DNA of 64,000 nucleotides from Halieaceae bacterium (GTDB lineage Bacteria > Pseudomonadota > Gammaproteobacteria > Pseudomonadales > Halieaceae), in NCBI GenBank assembly GCA_028280635.1, contig JANQLM010000121.1:34866-98865 (forward strand), read 5' to 3'. The notes under the pieces were generated by a model, which did not search any database, was not told the DNA's origin, and was given only the letters and a program-made list of their open reading frames with translations. A program made the position numbers and the translations under genes. Shown here one piece after another: positions 25,066-34,019 of this stretch (the first letter of the stretch is position 1; each line of letters opens with the position of its first letter).

Positions 25066-25485
25066 TCAGAGATCGCGCTTCTCGATGGGGTAGCCAAAGT
25101 GTTTGTAACGCTTCCAGGAATCGCGCAGGGGCTCACGGATTGCCGGGTCCTGCACTACGATTTCCAGCACCCGTTCAAAGCGGCCGACAAAGTCCGGCAC
25201 CGCCAGGTCGAGGTTGATCATGACATCGTGGTGTTCGCCGGGGTCAGCCCCCCAGCCGATGGCAAGGTGCTCGGCGTCCTCACTGCCCAGTAGGCCGTGG
25301 GGCAGGAAGCTCTGGCGCCGGAAGCCCCACAGCAGTTCGTCCATGGCACGTGCCGCGCTCTCGTCGCTGGTGTGCAGGTAAATCCGATGACCTTCGCGAA
25401 ACGCCTTCTCTGCCAGCCGGCAGGCAAAGCGCTGGCGCTCCCCCGGGTCTTCCTGGGGGAGCACGTAGAAGTCGACGCGGGTCAT
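25066..25485 (-). CDS. holC: DNA polymerase III chi subunit
   Basis: A 139-residue clamp-loader accessory protein (chi) that links the polymerase III holoenzyme to single-strand-binding protein. It has the typical start [10 protein letters not shown], the [20 protein letters not shown] segment and the [16 protein letters not shown] end. It lies 24 bp after pepA and 37 bp before valS, in the usual three-gene order. Confidence 0.95.
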   Translation of the reverse strand: MTRVDFYVLPQEDPGERQRFACRLAEKAFREGHRIYLHTSDESAARAMDELLWGFRRQSFLPHGLLGSEDAEHLAIGWGADPGEHHDVMINLDLAVPDFVGRFERVLEIVVQDPAIREPLRDSWKRYKHFGYPIEKRDL

Positions 25486-25509
25486 TGAAGTGCCTGCTGC
25501 CGGGTGGTG

Positions 25510-27009
25510 CTAACCGAGCTTCACGCCGGCACGGTCGAGCAGGTAGTGACTCAGCATGCCCACGGGGCGGCCGGTGGCGCCCTTGGGCGCGCTGTCCCAG
25601 GCGGTGCCGGCGATATCCAGGTGGGCCCACTTGTACTTCTTGGTGAAGCGTGCCAGGAAACAGGCAGCGGTAATACTGCCGCCCCCGGGGCCGCCGATAT
25701 TCTGTATATCGGCGAAAGGGGAGTCGATCTGCTTCTGGTAGTCGTCCCACAGGGGCATGCGCCAGGGGCGATCGTGGCTGCTGTCTCCGGCCGCGGTGAG
25801 CTGTTCCGCGAGCTTGTCGTCGTTGGCATACATGCCGTGGGCGTGGGAACCCAGTGCCACCACGCAGGCACCGGTCAGGGTGGCGATATCGATCACTGCC
25901 TGTGGCTTGAAGCGTTCCGCGTAGGTGAGGGTGTCGCACAGCACCAGGCGGCCCTCAGCGTCGGTATTGAGAATCTCAATGGTCTGGCCAGACATGCTGG
26001 TGACCACGTCGCCGGGCTTGGTGGCCTTGCCGCTGGGCAGGTTTTCGGAAGCGGCGACCAGGGCGACCACATTGATAGGCAGGTTCATGGCGAGGACGGC
26101 GTTCATGGTGCCGAACACGCTGGCGGCGCCGCACATGTCGAACTTCATTTCGTCCATCTTGGCGCCGGGCTTGAGGCTGATGCCGCCGCTGTCGAAGGTA
26201 ATACCTTTGCCGACCAGTACGTAAGGCTTCTTGGAGGCTGCGGCCCCCTTGTACTGCATGACGATAAGTTTGGCGGGCTGCTCACTGCCGGCGCTTACTG
26301 ACAGGAAAGAGCCCATACCCAGTTCGCGCATCTGCTTCTCTTCCAGGATGCGGGTGGTCAGCTTGCTGTTGGCTTTGGCCAGTTTCCTGGCCTCGTTGGC
26401 AAGGTAGCTGGGTGTACAGATGTTGCCCGGCAGATTGCCCAGTTCCCGGGCCACGTTGATGCCTTCGCCTATCTGCTTGCCGAGCTTCAGGGCCCGATTG
26501 GCGGCGGCGGTTTTAGTGGCCTCGCCGCAGTTCACCAGCAGGCGGGCAGTTGCCAGCCCGGGACGCGGCTTGCTGAGAGTTTCCGTGTATTGATAGCTGG
26601 CAGCCTCCGCTGTACGAGCCAGTTGCTCCAGCAGTGCCCCCATGGGAACTGCGTCGCAGGCCAGTTCCTCGGCATGGAGGATGGCGTCTTTGGCCTTGCA
26701 GGACCTGAGTCCCTTCACTACTGCGGCGATCACCTTGCGAATCGCCGCTGTATCCAGTTTGCTGCGTGTGCCCGCACCGACCAGCAGGATGCGCTGCACA
26801 CCTTTACTGTCCCCAGTGTGCAGCAACAGGGTGTCGCCGGCATTGCCGCCGATATCGCCAGCGGCGATGGCGGCGCTGACAATACCCCTGTAACGCTTGT
26901 CGAGTTGTTTTGCCGCGCCGCTGAGCTGCTTGCGCGGATAAACGGGTGCGATGGCACAGGCGGTCCTGGCGGCGCCTGCGTCCTTGAGAGTTCTGGCGGA
27001 AATATCCAT
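25510..27009 (-). CDS. pepA: Leucyl aminopeptidase
   Basis: A 499-residue cytosolic M17 aminopeptidase with two catalytic metals. The signature NTDAEGRLVL is near residue 345; metal- and active-site lysine segments are KGITFDSGGISLKPG and MKFDMCGAA. The ATG at 27009 has CAGGAA upstream. In E. coli PepA also binds DNA in site-specific recombination; nothing here tests that. It is divergent from a lipoprotein gene, where lptFG often lies in relatives. Confidence 0.95.
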   Translation of the reverse strand: MDISARTLKDAGAARTACAIAPVYPRKQLSGAAKQLDKRYRGIVSAAIAAGDIGGNAGDTLLLHTGDSKGVQRILLVGAGTRSKLDTAAIRKVIAAVVKGLRSCKAKDAILHAEELACDAVPMGALLEQLARTAEAASYQYTETLSKPRPGLATARLLVNCGEATKTAAANRALKLGKQIGEGINVARELGNLPGNICTPSYLANEARKLAKANSKLTTRILEEKQMRELGMGSFLSVSAGSEQPAKLIVMQYKGAAASKKPYVLVGKGITFDSGGISLKPGAKMDEMKFDMCGAASVFGTMNAVLAMNLPINVVALVAASENLPSGKATKPGDVVTSMSGQTIEILNTDAEGRLVLCDTLTYAERFKPQAVIDIATLTGACVVALGSHAHGMYANDDKLAEQLTAAGDSSHDRPWRMPLWDDYQKQIDSPFADIQNIGGPGGGSITAACFLARFTKKYKWAHLDIAGTAWDSAPKGATGRPVGMLSHYLLDRAGVKLG

Positions 27010-27151
27010 GGCGAATTCCTGCAACGTGTTCCAAACTGATGAAGCTCGGGATTCTATGACGAAACGCCAATGCGCTGCGAGCGCTGGCGACCCCGGCGAG
27101 CCTTCGCGTCAACACTGTGTTCGGCATTTCGGTCGAGGTGTGGGAGGAAGC

Positions 27152-29020
27152 ATGCGAATCATGGGAAACAGGGATGCTCCCGCCGGCCATCTGCAGCCGC
27201 TGCTGCTGGGGCTAAGCCTTGCTTTTCTATTGTCGTCCTGTCGCCTGTTGTTCGTGGTGCAGGGAGACGGCTTCGTGGTTTCTGCATCCAGCCAGGCGAT
27301 CTACCGGCACGACGCCGTCATCGAGGTTGCCGGCGCCTTCAGCGACAGCTTCCGGCCGGTACCCCACCCCGGCCACAGCTTCGCCGGTTGGGGTGCACTG
27401 TGCCGCAACCAGCCCGTGGCGTGTCCTGTAGAGATACCGGAATCACTGGTCAGCTTTGATGTGGACGGCGCGCTGGAGCCGCGGTTCCTGCCAGGCTATG
27501 ACGGCCCGCTGCGCCATACCGGGGGCCTCTTCTACGACGCTGATGGCCCTGACAACGGGCGGCTGACGATTCCACTGGGTGAGCTGGATATCGAAGGGGT
27601 GGGTGACGGTGATGCCTCGTTGCAGCTCTATCTTGCCACCCGGGAACTGGACTTCCTGCTGGCAGGTGAGCGAATTGGCGACGGTTTCGAGTTTAATCTG
27701 GCGGAACCCGGCCTCAGCTATAACGATCTCTGGCTGATGGTATCCGCGGTAGACAGTGAGGGCACGTTGGCTACCGTGGGCCTGGAAACCGAGACACCGC
27801 TGACTGCCGATGCGGCGTCGCTGAAAGCCTTCCGGCCCAACTCGCCCTACGCCGATGTATTGGCTGACTGCGCAAAGGTCATCACGCCGTTCTCCGCCTG
27901 TGAATTCAGTGAGCTGCCACTGCTGGGTATGGAAAACAGCAATCCTGACCTCGAAGACGTCATGGCGCGCCTGGTGGTGTCCCACGACTGGATGGGTGTG
28001 CGTTTCCAGCAGTTCCTGCAGCGCATGCCTGACGACATGCTGCAGATGTTCCGCGGTGTCACCGCCGTGGTTATCTCCGCAAACGTTCGGCCATCGTTCT
28101 ACTACCCGCTCACCGGAGCGATTCATATAGATCCTGCGCTGGTCTGGCTGTTAAACGAGGAGAAAGCAACGGTGTCAAAGGCCCCGGATTTCCGAGCGAA
28201 CTTTGGGGATGAGCTGGACTTTCGCTATTTCGCCGAATACCTGGAGGGGGCTTTTGCCGCCTTCGAGTTTTTCTCCCTGGATGGCGACCGGGAGCGCACG
28301 GTAGGTGAGGCAGAGCGGCTGTTCGGCATTGTGATGTATCACGAGTTGGCACACGCCAATGACTTTGCACCCCCATCGCGCATGGGCACGCTGTCGCCTT
28401 CTCACAGCATGATCGAAGCTTATACCGCTAACGAAGCATTCTCCGCCACGGCGGTCCTGGAAGCGGTCAGCCCGCTGCGTGCAGAACTGGTCCGGGAAAT
28501 GGCAGCCATCAGTTTTGGCGGCGTTGAGCCCACCGCAAACCAGAAGCGGATAACCGCATACGAGGTGGGAACCGCCTTTGCGGGCGATTCCGCGGTGGAC
28601 TTTTACGGTCACTATACCGGGTTTGAGGATACGGCGACCCTGGTGGACCAGCTTATGTCCCGTCATCACTTTGGCATAGATTACCTGGCCGCGTTCGTGA
28701 CACGCCCGGCCTTTGAGAGCTTCGCCAGTTGTGACGACTACCGGGTTGGCTGGGGTCAGTTGGGGCGCATCGGCGACCCGGCAGTGTCTGCCAGGGCGGA
28801 GCTTGTTCTGCAGGTGATTCTCGGCAGGTCCGATGTGTCTTCATACTTTGCTGGCCTGCCGAGCCCCAGGACCCTCCCGGTGGCAGAGGGTTACTGTACT
28901 GCCGCCGGCAGAGTGCTTGCAGGCGCCAGTGCTCCCCAGGGTCTGCGCCAGCCTTACATGGGCAGGCCGCCAGAGCGCCCTGTTAAGCGTGTGCCGAGGG
29001 TGCTGCGTCTTTACCTGTAG
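27152..29020 (+). CDS. Large lipoprotein with InlB-like repeat and HEXXH motif
   Basis: A 622-residue lipoprotein of unknown function. The start at 27152 is preceded by GGGAGGAAGC. The signal ends in the lipobox LLSSC (Cys30). Residues about 35-115 resemble a bacterial InlB-type B-repeat (GHSFAGWGALC... ending ALEPRFL). Residues 397-401 are HELAH inside MYHELAHANDF, a zincin-type motif, within a domain that may be a zinc peptidase; a downstream third ligand is not obvious. It overlaps the convergent RDD gene by 38 bp. A surface or periplasmic metallopeptidase is a reasonable inference, unproven. Confidence 0.75.
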   Translation: MRIMGNRDAPAGHLQPLLLGLSLAFLLSSCRLLFVVQGDGFVVSASSQAIYRHDAVIEVAGAFSDSFRPVPHPGHSFAGWGALCRNQPVACPVEIPESLVSFDVDGALEPRFLPGYDGPLRHTGGLFYDADGPDNGRLTIPLGELDIEGVGDGDASLQLYLATRELDFLLAGERIGDGFEFNLAEPGLSYNDLWLMVSAVDSEGTLATVGLETETPLTADAASLKAFRPNSPYADVLADCAKVITPFSACEFSELPLLGMENSNPDLEDVMARLVVSHDWMGVRFQQFLQRMPDDMLQMFRGVTAVVISANVRPSFYYPLTGAIHIDPALVWLLNEEKATVSKAPDFRANFGDELDFRYFAEYLEGAFAAFEFFSLDGDRERTVGEAERLFGIVMYHELAHANDFAPPSRMGTLSPSHSMIEAYTANEAFSATAVLEAVSPLRAELVREMAAISFGGVEPTANQKRITAYEVGTAFAGDSAVDFYGHYTGFEDTATLVDQLMSRHHFGIDYLAAFVTRPAFESFASCDDYRVGWGQLGRIGDPAVSARAELVLQVILGRSDVSSYFAGLPSPRTLPVAEGYCTAAGRVLAGASAPQGLRQPYMGRPPERPVKRVPRVLRLYL

Positions 29021-29477
29021 CTGCCTTGTCAGGCTTGGGCAACAGTTCTAGCTCCGTCCGCGACACATAGTCGTGCCAGCAGCGCTTGTTGCGATCTACC
29101 AGGCTCCACAGGTAGCCGGCACCCGCGGGTAATAGTGAAAGTGCCGCACCCAGGCAGCGCAGCAGTGCCTGCCCGGGACTGATCGCATCGCCATCGAAGC
29201 TGCGCAGCCTCAGTCGCCAGGCCTGCATGCCCAGGGTTTGGCCCTTTAGCAGCCAGAAATAGCTGTAGAAACCGACGATGCAGCCCGCGGTAAGCAGCTG
29301 TACCAGCCAGGGGGGAAGGGTGGCACTGTAGTCGCCGTTGCCCGGGTCGCCGCTGATGGCGACACCGATACCGGTAGCCACCGCGACTACGGCCATGACC
29401 ATGGGCAATACCAGGAAGGTGTCGTAGAGCATGGCGGCCAGCCGTCTCAGCAGGCCGGGGCGTTCAAACTGTTGCAT
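28983..29477 (-). CDS. RDD family membrane protein
   Basis: A 164-residue inner-membrane protein of the RDD family. It has GLLRRLAAMLYDTFLVLP at the first segment (Arg-Asp pair), a second long hydrophobic stretch (LVQLLTAGCIVGFYSYFWLL) and GQTLGMQAWRLRL plus RNKRCWHDYVSRTELE at the end. Function of the family is unclear, though ion or osmolyte transport has been suggested for some members. I chose the ATG at 29477 with CCAGG upstream. It is divergent from the two-component genes. Confidence 0.9.
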   Translation of the reverse strand: MQQFERPGLLRRLAAMLYDTFLVLPMVMAVVAVATGIGVAISGDPGNGDYSATLPPWLVQLLTAGCIVGFYSYFWLLKGQTLGMQAWRLRLRSFDGDAISPGQALLRCLGAALSLLPAGAGYLWSLVDRNKRCWHDYVSRTELELLPKPDKAATGKDAAPSAHA

Positions 29478-29549
29478 TGCCTGGATAGTACTCCTGGGAG
29501 TTGCCGGGACCGCGGTTTCGCTCAGACGCTGCCATGCTAAAGTCGCCGC

Positions 29550-30245
29550 ATGAACGTATTGCTGGTCGAAGACGACAACCGGGTGGCAGATTATATCTGT
29601 GAGGGCCTGGGTAGTGCAGGTATTAGCGTGCGGCGCGCCGAGGACGGCACCAGCGGCCTGCAACTGGCCCGCGAGGGCCGCTACGATGTGATGGTGTTCG
29701 ACCGCATGCTGCCTGGGCTGGACGGGCTCAGCCTGGTACAGGCGCTGCGCGATGACGGCATTGCAACTCCAATTCTTATCCTCAGCGCACTGGGTGAGGT
29801 GGATGACCGGGTCAAGGGGCTGCAGGCCGGCGCCGACGATTACCTGGGCAAGCCGTTCGCCTTCGCCGAACTGCAGGCACGCCTGGAAGTGCTGGCGCGG
29901 CGCCGCGCTGAAGAGACCAGCCCGACAGTCCTGACCGTCGAAGACCTGTCCATGGACCTGCTCAACCAACAGGTGGCGCGCGGCGACAGTGCCATCAAGC
30001 TGCAACCCCGTGAATACAAGCTGCTGGAGTACCTGCTGCGCAATGCGGGCCGGGTGGTGACACGGGCCATGCTGCTGGAACATGTCTGGGGTTACCACTT
30101 CGATCCGCAAACCAACGTTATCGACGTGCATATCAGCCGCCTGCGGCAGAAGATTGACCGGGGCTTTCCCAGCGCGCTGCTGGAAACGGTGCGCGGCGCC
30201 GGCTACCGCCTCGGGCCGCCTTTGCCCGATGAGGGCGCCCCGTGA
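29550..30245 (+). CDS. OmpR-family response regulator
   Basis: A 231-residue regulator: receiver domain with Asp8-Asp9, phosphoacceptor Asp51 (VFDRMLPG) and Lys101 (LGKPF), followed by an OmpR/PhoB winged helix (about 130-228, with REYKLLEYLLRNAGRVVTR and DVHISRLRQKID). It overlaps the kinase gene by a GTGA junction. The sequence is nearest the CusR/CzcR-like group by pattern, so a metal or envelope signal is possible but not shown. Confidence 0.93.
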   Translation: MNVLLVEDDNRVADYICEGLGSAGISVRRAEDGTSGLQLAREGRYDVMVFDRMLPGLDGLSLVQALRDDGIATPILILSALGEVDDRVKGLQAGADDYLGKPFAFAELQARLEVLARRRAEETSPTVLTVEDLSMDLLNQQVARGDSAIKLQPREYKLLEYLLRNAGRVVTRAMLLEHVWGYHFDPQTNVIDVHISRLRQKIDRGFPSALLETVRGAGYRLGPPLPDEGAP

Positions 30246-31606
30246 ACCTGCGCGCCATTCTCACCAGCCTTACCTTCCGATTCATGCTGCGCTACGTGGT
30301 GGTGCTCAGCCTGGCGGTGTTCCTGGTGATGGCGCTGATCTACGGCATCTTCACCTACAGCTACTTCCAGGAGCTGCAGGATGCGGTGGTGGACGAACTG
30401 GATACCGTCAGCCTGATCTACAGCGGGCAGGGGCTGCCGGGTGTCGAGCAGTACATCGCCGATCGCGACCGGGACGCGGAGGCTCGGCAGTTCCAGTACC
30501 TGCTGGTGGATGACGACTACCGGAAGGTGGCTGGCACGCTGGAAACGTGGCCGGAGTATCGTGAGCTGGGGGAGGGCTGGATGGCCTTTGGCCTGACCTT
30601 GACCGGCTTTGACGGGGGCGGCCGCGAGGAGCTGCTGGGTCGGCCGCTGAACCTGCCCCAGGGCGGCTACCTGCTGGCAGCGCTGCGCTACAACCAGGTG
30701 ATCGAGTCGGCCCGGCTGGTGTTCATCACGCTGCTGCGGACCATGATTGCCACGGTGTTGCTGGGAGTGATTGGCGGCTTCTTTGCGGCGGCCAATACCC
30801 TGCGGCGTATTGATAGCGTCAATGAGGGCATTGACGACATCGTGCACGGCGACCTGTCCCAGCGCATTCCACTGGGTGATTCGGTGGGCAACGTGCGCCG
30901 CCTGATAGAGAACTTCAACAGCATGCTGGACCAGACCGAATCGCTGATGCACGGTGTGCGCACCGTGTCGGACAACATCGCCCACGACCTGCGCACGCCG
31001 CTCACTCATATCCGCAACAACCTGACGCGGCTCAAGCAAACACTGCCGGAGAACAGCGGCGAGGATGTGCAGGCCATCATTGACGAATGTGACGATATTC
31101 TCTCGACCTTTAACGCCCTGCTGCGTATTGCGCAACTGGAAGCGGGTAACCGTATCTCCACTTTCTCGCGGGTGGACCTGGAGGAACTGGTGCGGGACGT
31201 GGTGGAGCTTTATGAGCCCCTGGCCCAGGAGAAATCAGTGACCGTGGCCTGCTCGGGCGGGGAAAGCGTAAGCTGGGACGGCGATCGCGACCTGATCTTC
31301 CAGATGCTGGCCAACCTGCTGGACAATGCCGTGAAGTACACGCCTCCCGGTGGCCAGGTAGAGGTGCGGCTGGTCGCGGACGCCTCGGGCCAGCCGAGAA
31401 TCAGCGTGGCCGACAGCGGGCCTGGCATCCCCGAGACTGACCGCGAAAACGTGTTCCAGCGATTTTTTCGGCTGGAATCCAGCCGTAAACAACCCGGTAG
31501 CGGGCTGGGCCTGAGCCTAGTAAGAGCGGTGGTGGCCCTGCACCGGGGAACAATTCAGCTGCTGGATAACAGCCCGGGCTTGCGGGTGGAAGTGTCCCTG
31601 GGCTAG
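30242..31606 (+). CDS. Sensor histidine kinase
   Basis: A 454-residue inner-membrane kinase partner of the upstream regulator. Two transmembrane helices (about 15-40 and 160-185) flank a periplasmic domain of about 120 residues. A HAMP region follows, then the H-box NIAHDLRTPLTHIRNN with His248, the N box NLLDNAVKYTPPGG, G1 DSGPGIP and G2 GSGLGLSLV. It starts at a GTG in a GTGA overlap. The signal is unknown. Confidence 0.93.
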   Translation: MNLRAILTSLTFRFMLRYVVVLSLAVFLVMALIYGIFTYSYFQELQDAVVDELDTVSLIYSGQGLPGVEQYIADRDRDAEARQFQYLLVDDDYRKVAGTLETWPEYRELGEGWMAFGLTLTGFDGGGREELLGRPLNLPQGGYLLAALRYNQVIESARLVFITLLRTMIATVLLGVIGGFFAAANTLRRIDSVNEGIDDIVHGDLSQRIPLGDSVGNVRRLIENFNSMLDQTESLMHGVRTVSDNIAHDLRTPLTHIRNNLTRLKQTLPENSGEDVQAIIDECDDILSTFNALLRIAQLEAGNRISTFSRVDLEELVRDVVELYEPLAQEKSVTVACSGGESVSWDGDRDLIFQMLANLLDNAVKYTPPGGQVEVRLVADASGQPRISVADSGPGIPETDRENVFQRFFRLESSRKQPGSGLGLSLVRAVVALHRGTIQLLDNSPGLRVEVSLG

Positions 31607-31607
31607 C

Positions 31608-32489
31608 TCAGCCCGGCGTGTCGAAAGTGCTTGCCAGCTTGATATGGCTGGTATCCGGGGCTTCCGCCTCGTCCTTCTTGCGGTAGGCCTCTTCCAGTAC
31701 ATCGCTGCCTTCCGGAGCGAGGTCAATCGCGCTGGTGTCGACAGACACCGGTTCCCGGTCGTCGTCGAGGTGGGGAATGTCTTCGCCCACCTCACCCATG
31801 CTGAGGTGACTGGTGTCCGGGTCCAATTCCACCACGGCGTCTTCCAGCGTGGGAATGTCTTCGCCTACCTCGCCCATGCTCATGTGGCTGGTATCCGGCG
31901 CGGGAGTTTCCTCTCGCTCGATAGCCTCCGGCGCACTGAACTCGGGTGCGAGGTGAATAGCGCTGGTATCGATATCCAGTTCTTCGAAGCCCGCTCGCTC
32001 GTCTTCTCGCAGCACGTCACTGCCCGCGGGGGCCAGGCTGAAGCTGTCACCAGTGTCGGAAGCTGCCGCCGCCGCGGGGCTGGTGGCGGGTGGTGCCGAT
32101 GGCTCTGCGGCCGCGCCAGCCGTGCCTGCAGCCGGGGCATCGTCGCCGGGTGCCGGTTCGCCGGTGAGTGCCGCCAGACGTTCGGCCATGCTCTGTTTCT
32201 TTGGGGCGGGCGTTTCTGGTGCGGCTGCCTCGGAAGGCTTTGCCGCCGGTTTGTCAGCGCCGTGCGCGCGGATCAGGGGTATTGCACCGGCTTTCTGCAT
32301 CGCGGCCTTGTACTTGATGGCGGCCTGCTTTTCCACGCCGCGCTTGATGAGCTGTGGTTTGCCGGAAAACAGCTTGTCTACCGTCGCGGGGTTGGCCTTG
32401 AACAGTTTGGCGATGTTCTCCCGCACCGTCGCCTCGTCATGACCATCGACGATTTTTCCCGCGAAGAAAATGTCATAAAGCTCGCTCAT
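31608..32489 (-). CDS. Hypothetical protein with tandem DTS-motif array
   Basis: A 293-residue protein of unknown function. Residues 1-75 form a compact domain (YDIFFAGKIVDGHDEATVRE...) with SGKPQLIKRGVEKQAAIKYKAA, recognisable in other proteobacteria. A Pro/Ala-rich linker follows. The C-terminal part carries short repeats: DTSAIHLAPE, two DTSHxSMGEVGEDIP copies, DTSAIDLAPEGSDVL and DTSHIKLA. The two long copies are 26 residues apart. There is no signal peptide or membrane segment. The array looks like short linear motifs for binding a partner or for modification. Confidence 0.75.
   Translation of the reverse strand: MSELYDIFFAGKIVDGHDEATVRENIAKLFKANPATVDKLFSGKPQLIKRGVEKQAAIKYKAAMQKAGAIPLIRAHGADKPAAKPSEAAAPETPAPKKQSMAERLAALTGEPAPGDDAPAAGTAGAAAEPSAPPATSPAAAAASDTGDSFSLAPAGSDVLREDERAGFEELDIDTSAIHLAPEFSAPEAIEREETPAPDTSHMSMGEVGEDIPTLEDAVVELDPDTSHLSMGEVGEDIPHLDDDREPVSVDTSAIDLAPEGSDVLEEAYRKKDEAEAPDTSHIKLASTFDTPG
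31772..31898 (-). repeat. Two 49-bp near-identical repeats, 78 bp apart
   Basis: Positions 31772-31820 and 31850-31898 match at most bases and encode the paired GEVGEDIP motifs. The differences fall largely at third codon positions, suggesting selection on the protein motif. Confidence 0.8.
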
Positions 32490-32577
32490 GGGCCAAGTAT
32501 ATGCCCGGCCCTGGGCCGCAACAAAAGCTTTGATTTGATAAGATTAAAGGTTCCTTGAGGGCGAGAGTCAGACCCAG

Positions 32578-33678
32578 ATGACGGTAGCAGTGCAGGATCA
32601 CAGGGTGCCAACACGCTATGTAGTGTCCTTGCTGCGCCTTGTTCCCGCGGACTCACCGGTGCAGCGCGAGATACTGGATTCCGCGGGGCTTGAGTTTGAC
32701 CCGCTGGACGCAAAGGCCCCGGACTGGCGCACCGATGTCAGTGCCATGCAGTACAGTCGCGTCTACCAGCAGGTGCTTGCCAGAATCGAGGACGAGAGCT
32801 TCGGGCTCAAGCCCGGGTCAGCGGTCTCTCCCGGGGCGTTCAGGATGATGTGTTACGCTGTGATGTCATGCGAGAACCTGGGCCGCGCCATCCGCCGCGC
32901 ATCGGATTTCTACCGCACCCTGTTTCCGGAGCAGCTACCGCTGTACACCAATTTCTCAGAGCAAACCGCCCGGGTCGGTTACCGGGAGGCGCTGTCAGCC
33001 GCCGGGGCTGTGGATGCTGATGCGCCGGTGGATCTTCTTGACGTTTATGCCTTATCCGCCTGGCACCGGTTTTTCGGTTGGCTGACCGGCCGTGCCCTGG
33101 AACTGCGGCGGGTGGACTTCGTCGGTCGTAAACCCGCTTCAGCGGCCAAGTACCGTGAGCTGTTTGCCTGCCCCGTGTATTTCGGCCAGCCTGCCAATTT
33201 GCTCTATTTCGACAGCGCGAGCCTGCGGCTGCCCGTGGTGCACACCGAGCAGTCGGTGGACGAATTCCTGCGAACCGCGCCGTACCAGTTGTTGACCATG
33301 ACACGGGATCGGCACGGCCAGAGCCTGGTGGCACGGGTGCGGGCTATGATCGGCCATGATTTTTCCGACGGCTTCCCAGGCTTCGACACCATTAGCCGGG
33401 CGCTGAATATGTCGGCGCCGACACTGCGGCGTCGACTGAAGAAAGAGGGCACGACCTTCCAGCAGCTCAAGGATGAATGCCGCCGGGAAGCGGCCTGTCG
33501 CTACCTGGGGCAGGCCGACCTGTCGATCAACACGGTGGCGGATCACCTGGGCTTTACCGATCCCAGCGCCTTCCACCGATCCTTCAAGAAATGGACCGGC
33601 ATGACGCCGGGCGCCTTTCGCGCCGGTCTGCTGGAGGGTTCCATCACACCGGAGGGGCAGTATAATCCGCCGCCATGA
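32578..33678 (+). CDS. AraC-family regulator (arabinose-binding-like type)
   Basis: A 366-residue transcription factor. Residues 20-215 resemble the OruR/ArgR-like ligand-binding domain (FGLKPGSAVSPGAFRMMCYAVMSCENLG). Residues about 245-350 form the double helix-turn-helix (SRALNMSAPTLRRRLKKEG and VADHLGFTDPSAFHRSFKKWTG). Its stop overlaps the bolA start (ATGA), which is unusual for a regulator. The inducer is not evident from the sequence. Confidence 0.92.
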   Translation: MTVAVQDHRVPTRYVVSLLRLVPADSPVQREILDSAGLEFDPLDAKAPDWRTDVSAMQYSRVYQQVLARIEDESFGLKPGSAVSPGAFRMMCYAVMSCENLGRAIRRASDFYRTLFPEQLPLYTNFSEQTARVGYREALSAAGAVDADAPVDLLDVYALSAWHRFFGWLTGRALELRRVDFVGRKPASAAKYRELFACPVYFGQPANLLYFDSASLRLPVVHTEQSVDEFLRTAPYQLLTMTRDRHGQSLVARVRAMIGHDFSDGFPGFDTISRALNMSAPTLRRRLKKEGTTFQQLKDECRREAACRYLGQADLSINTVADHLGFTDPSAFHRSFKKWTGMTPGAFRAGLLEGSITPEGQYNPPP

Positions 33679-34019
33679 CAGTACAGCAGCAGATAGAACA
33701 GAAGCTCGCGGACGCCCTGGCGCCAGCGCACCTCGAGGTTCTCAATGAGAGCCACCAGCACAATGTGCCGCCCAATTCCGAAACGCACTTCAAGGTAGTG
33801 GTGGTCGCCGATAGCTTCGCGAGTCAACGCAAGGTGGCGCGCCATCAGTCGGTTTACGCGCTGTTGGGCGAGGAACTGGCGGGGCCGGTACACGCCCTGG
33901 CGCTACACACTTACACCCGTGACGAGTGGGAGGAGCGCTTCGGCGAGGCGCCCTTGTCACCGCCCTGCCTGGGCGGCAGCAAAGCCGAAGCCGGCCAGAG
34001 CGAGGGAGACCCCGCGTGA
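33675..34019 (+). CDS. BolA family protein
   Basis: A 114-residue BolA-like protein with the class II KH-type fold: [29 protein letters not shown], then [18 protein letters not shown]. BolA proteins bind monothiol glutaredoxins and iron-sulfur clusters or DNA. The 30-residue C-terminal extension is Ser/Gly-rich and unconserved. It is wedged between araC and trhO with 4-bp overlaps on both sides. Confidence 0.93.
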   Translation: MTVQQQIEQKLADALAPAHLEVLNESHQHNVPPNSETHFKVVVVADSFASQRKVARHQSVYALLGEELAGPVHALALHTYTRDEWEERFGEAPLSPPCLGGSKAEAGQSEGDPA

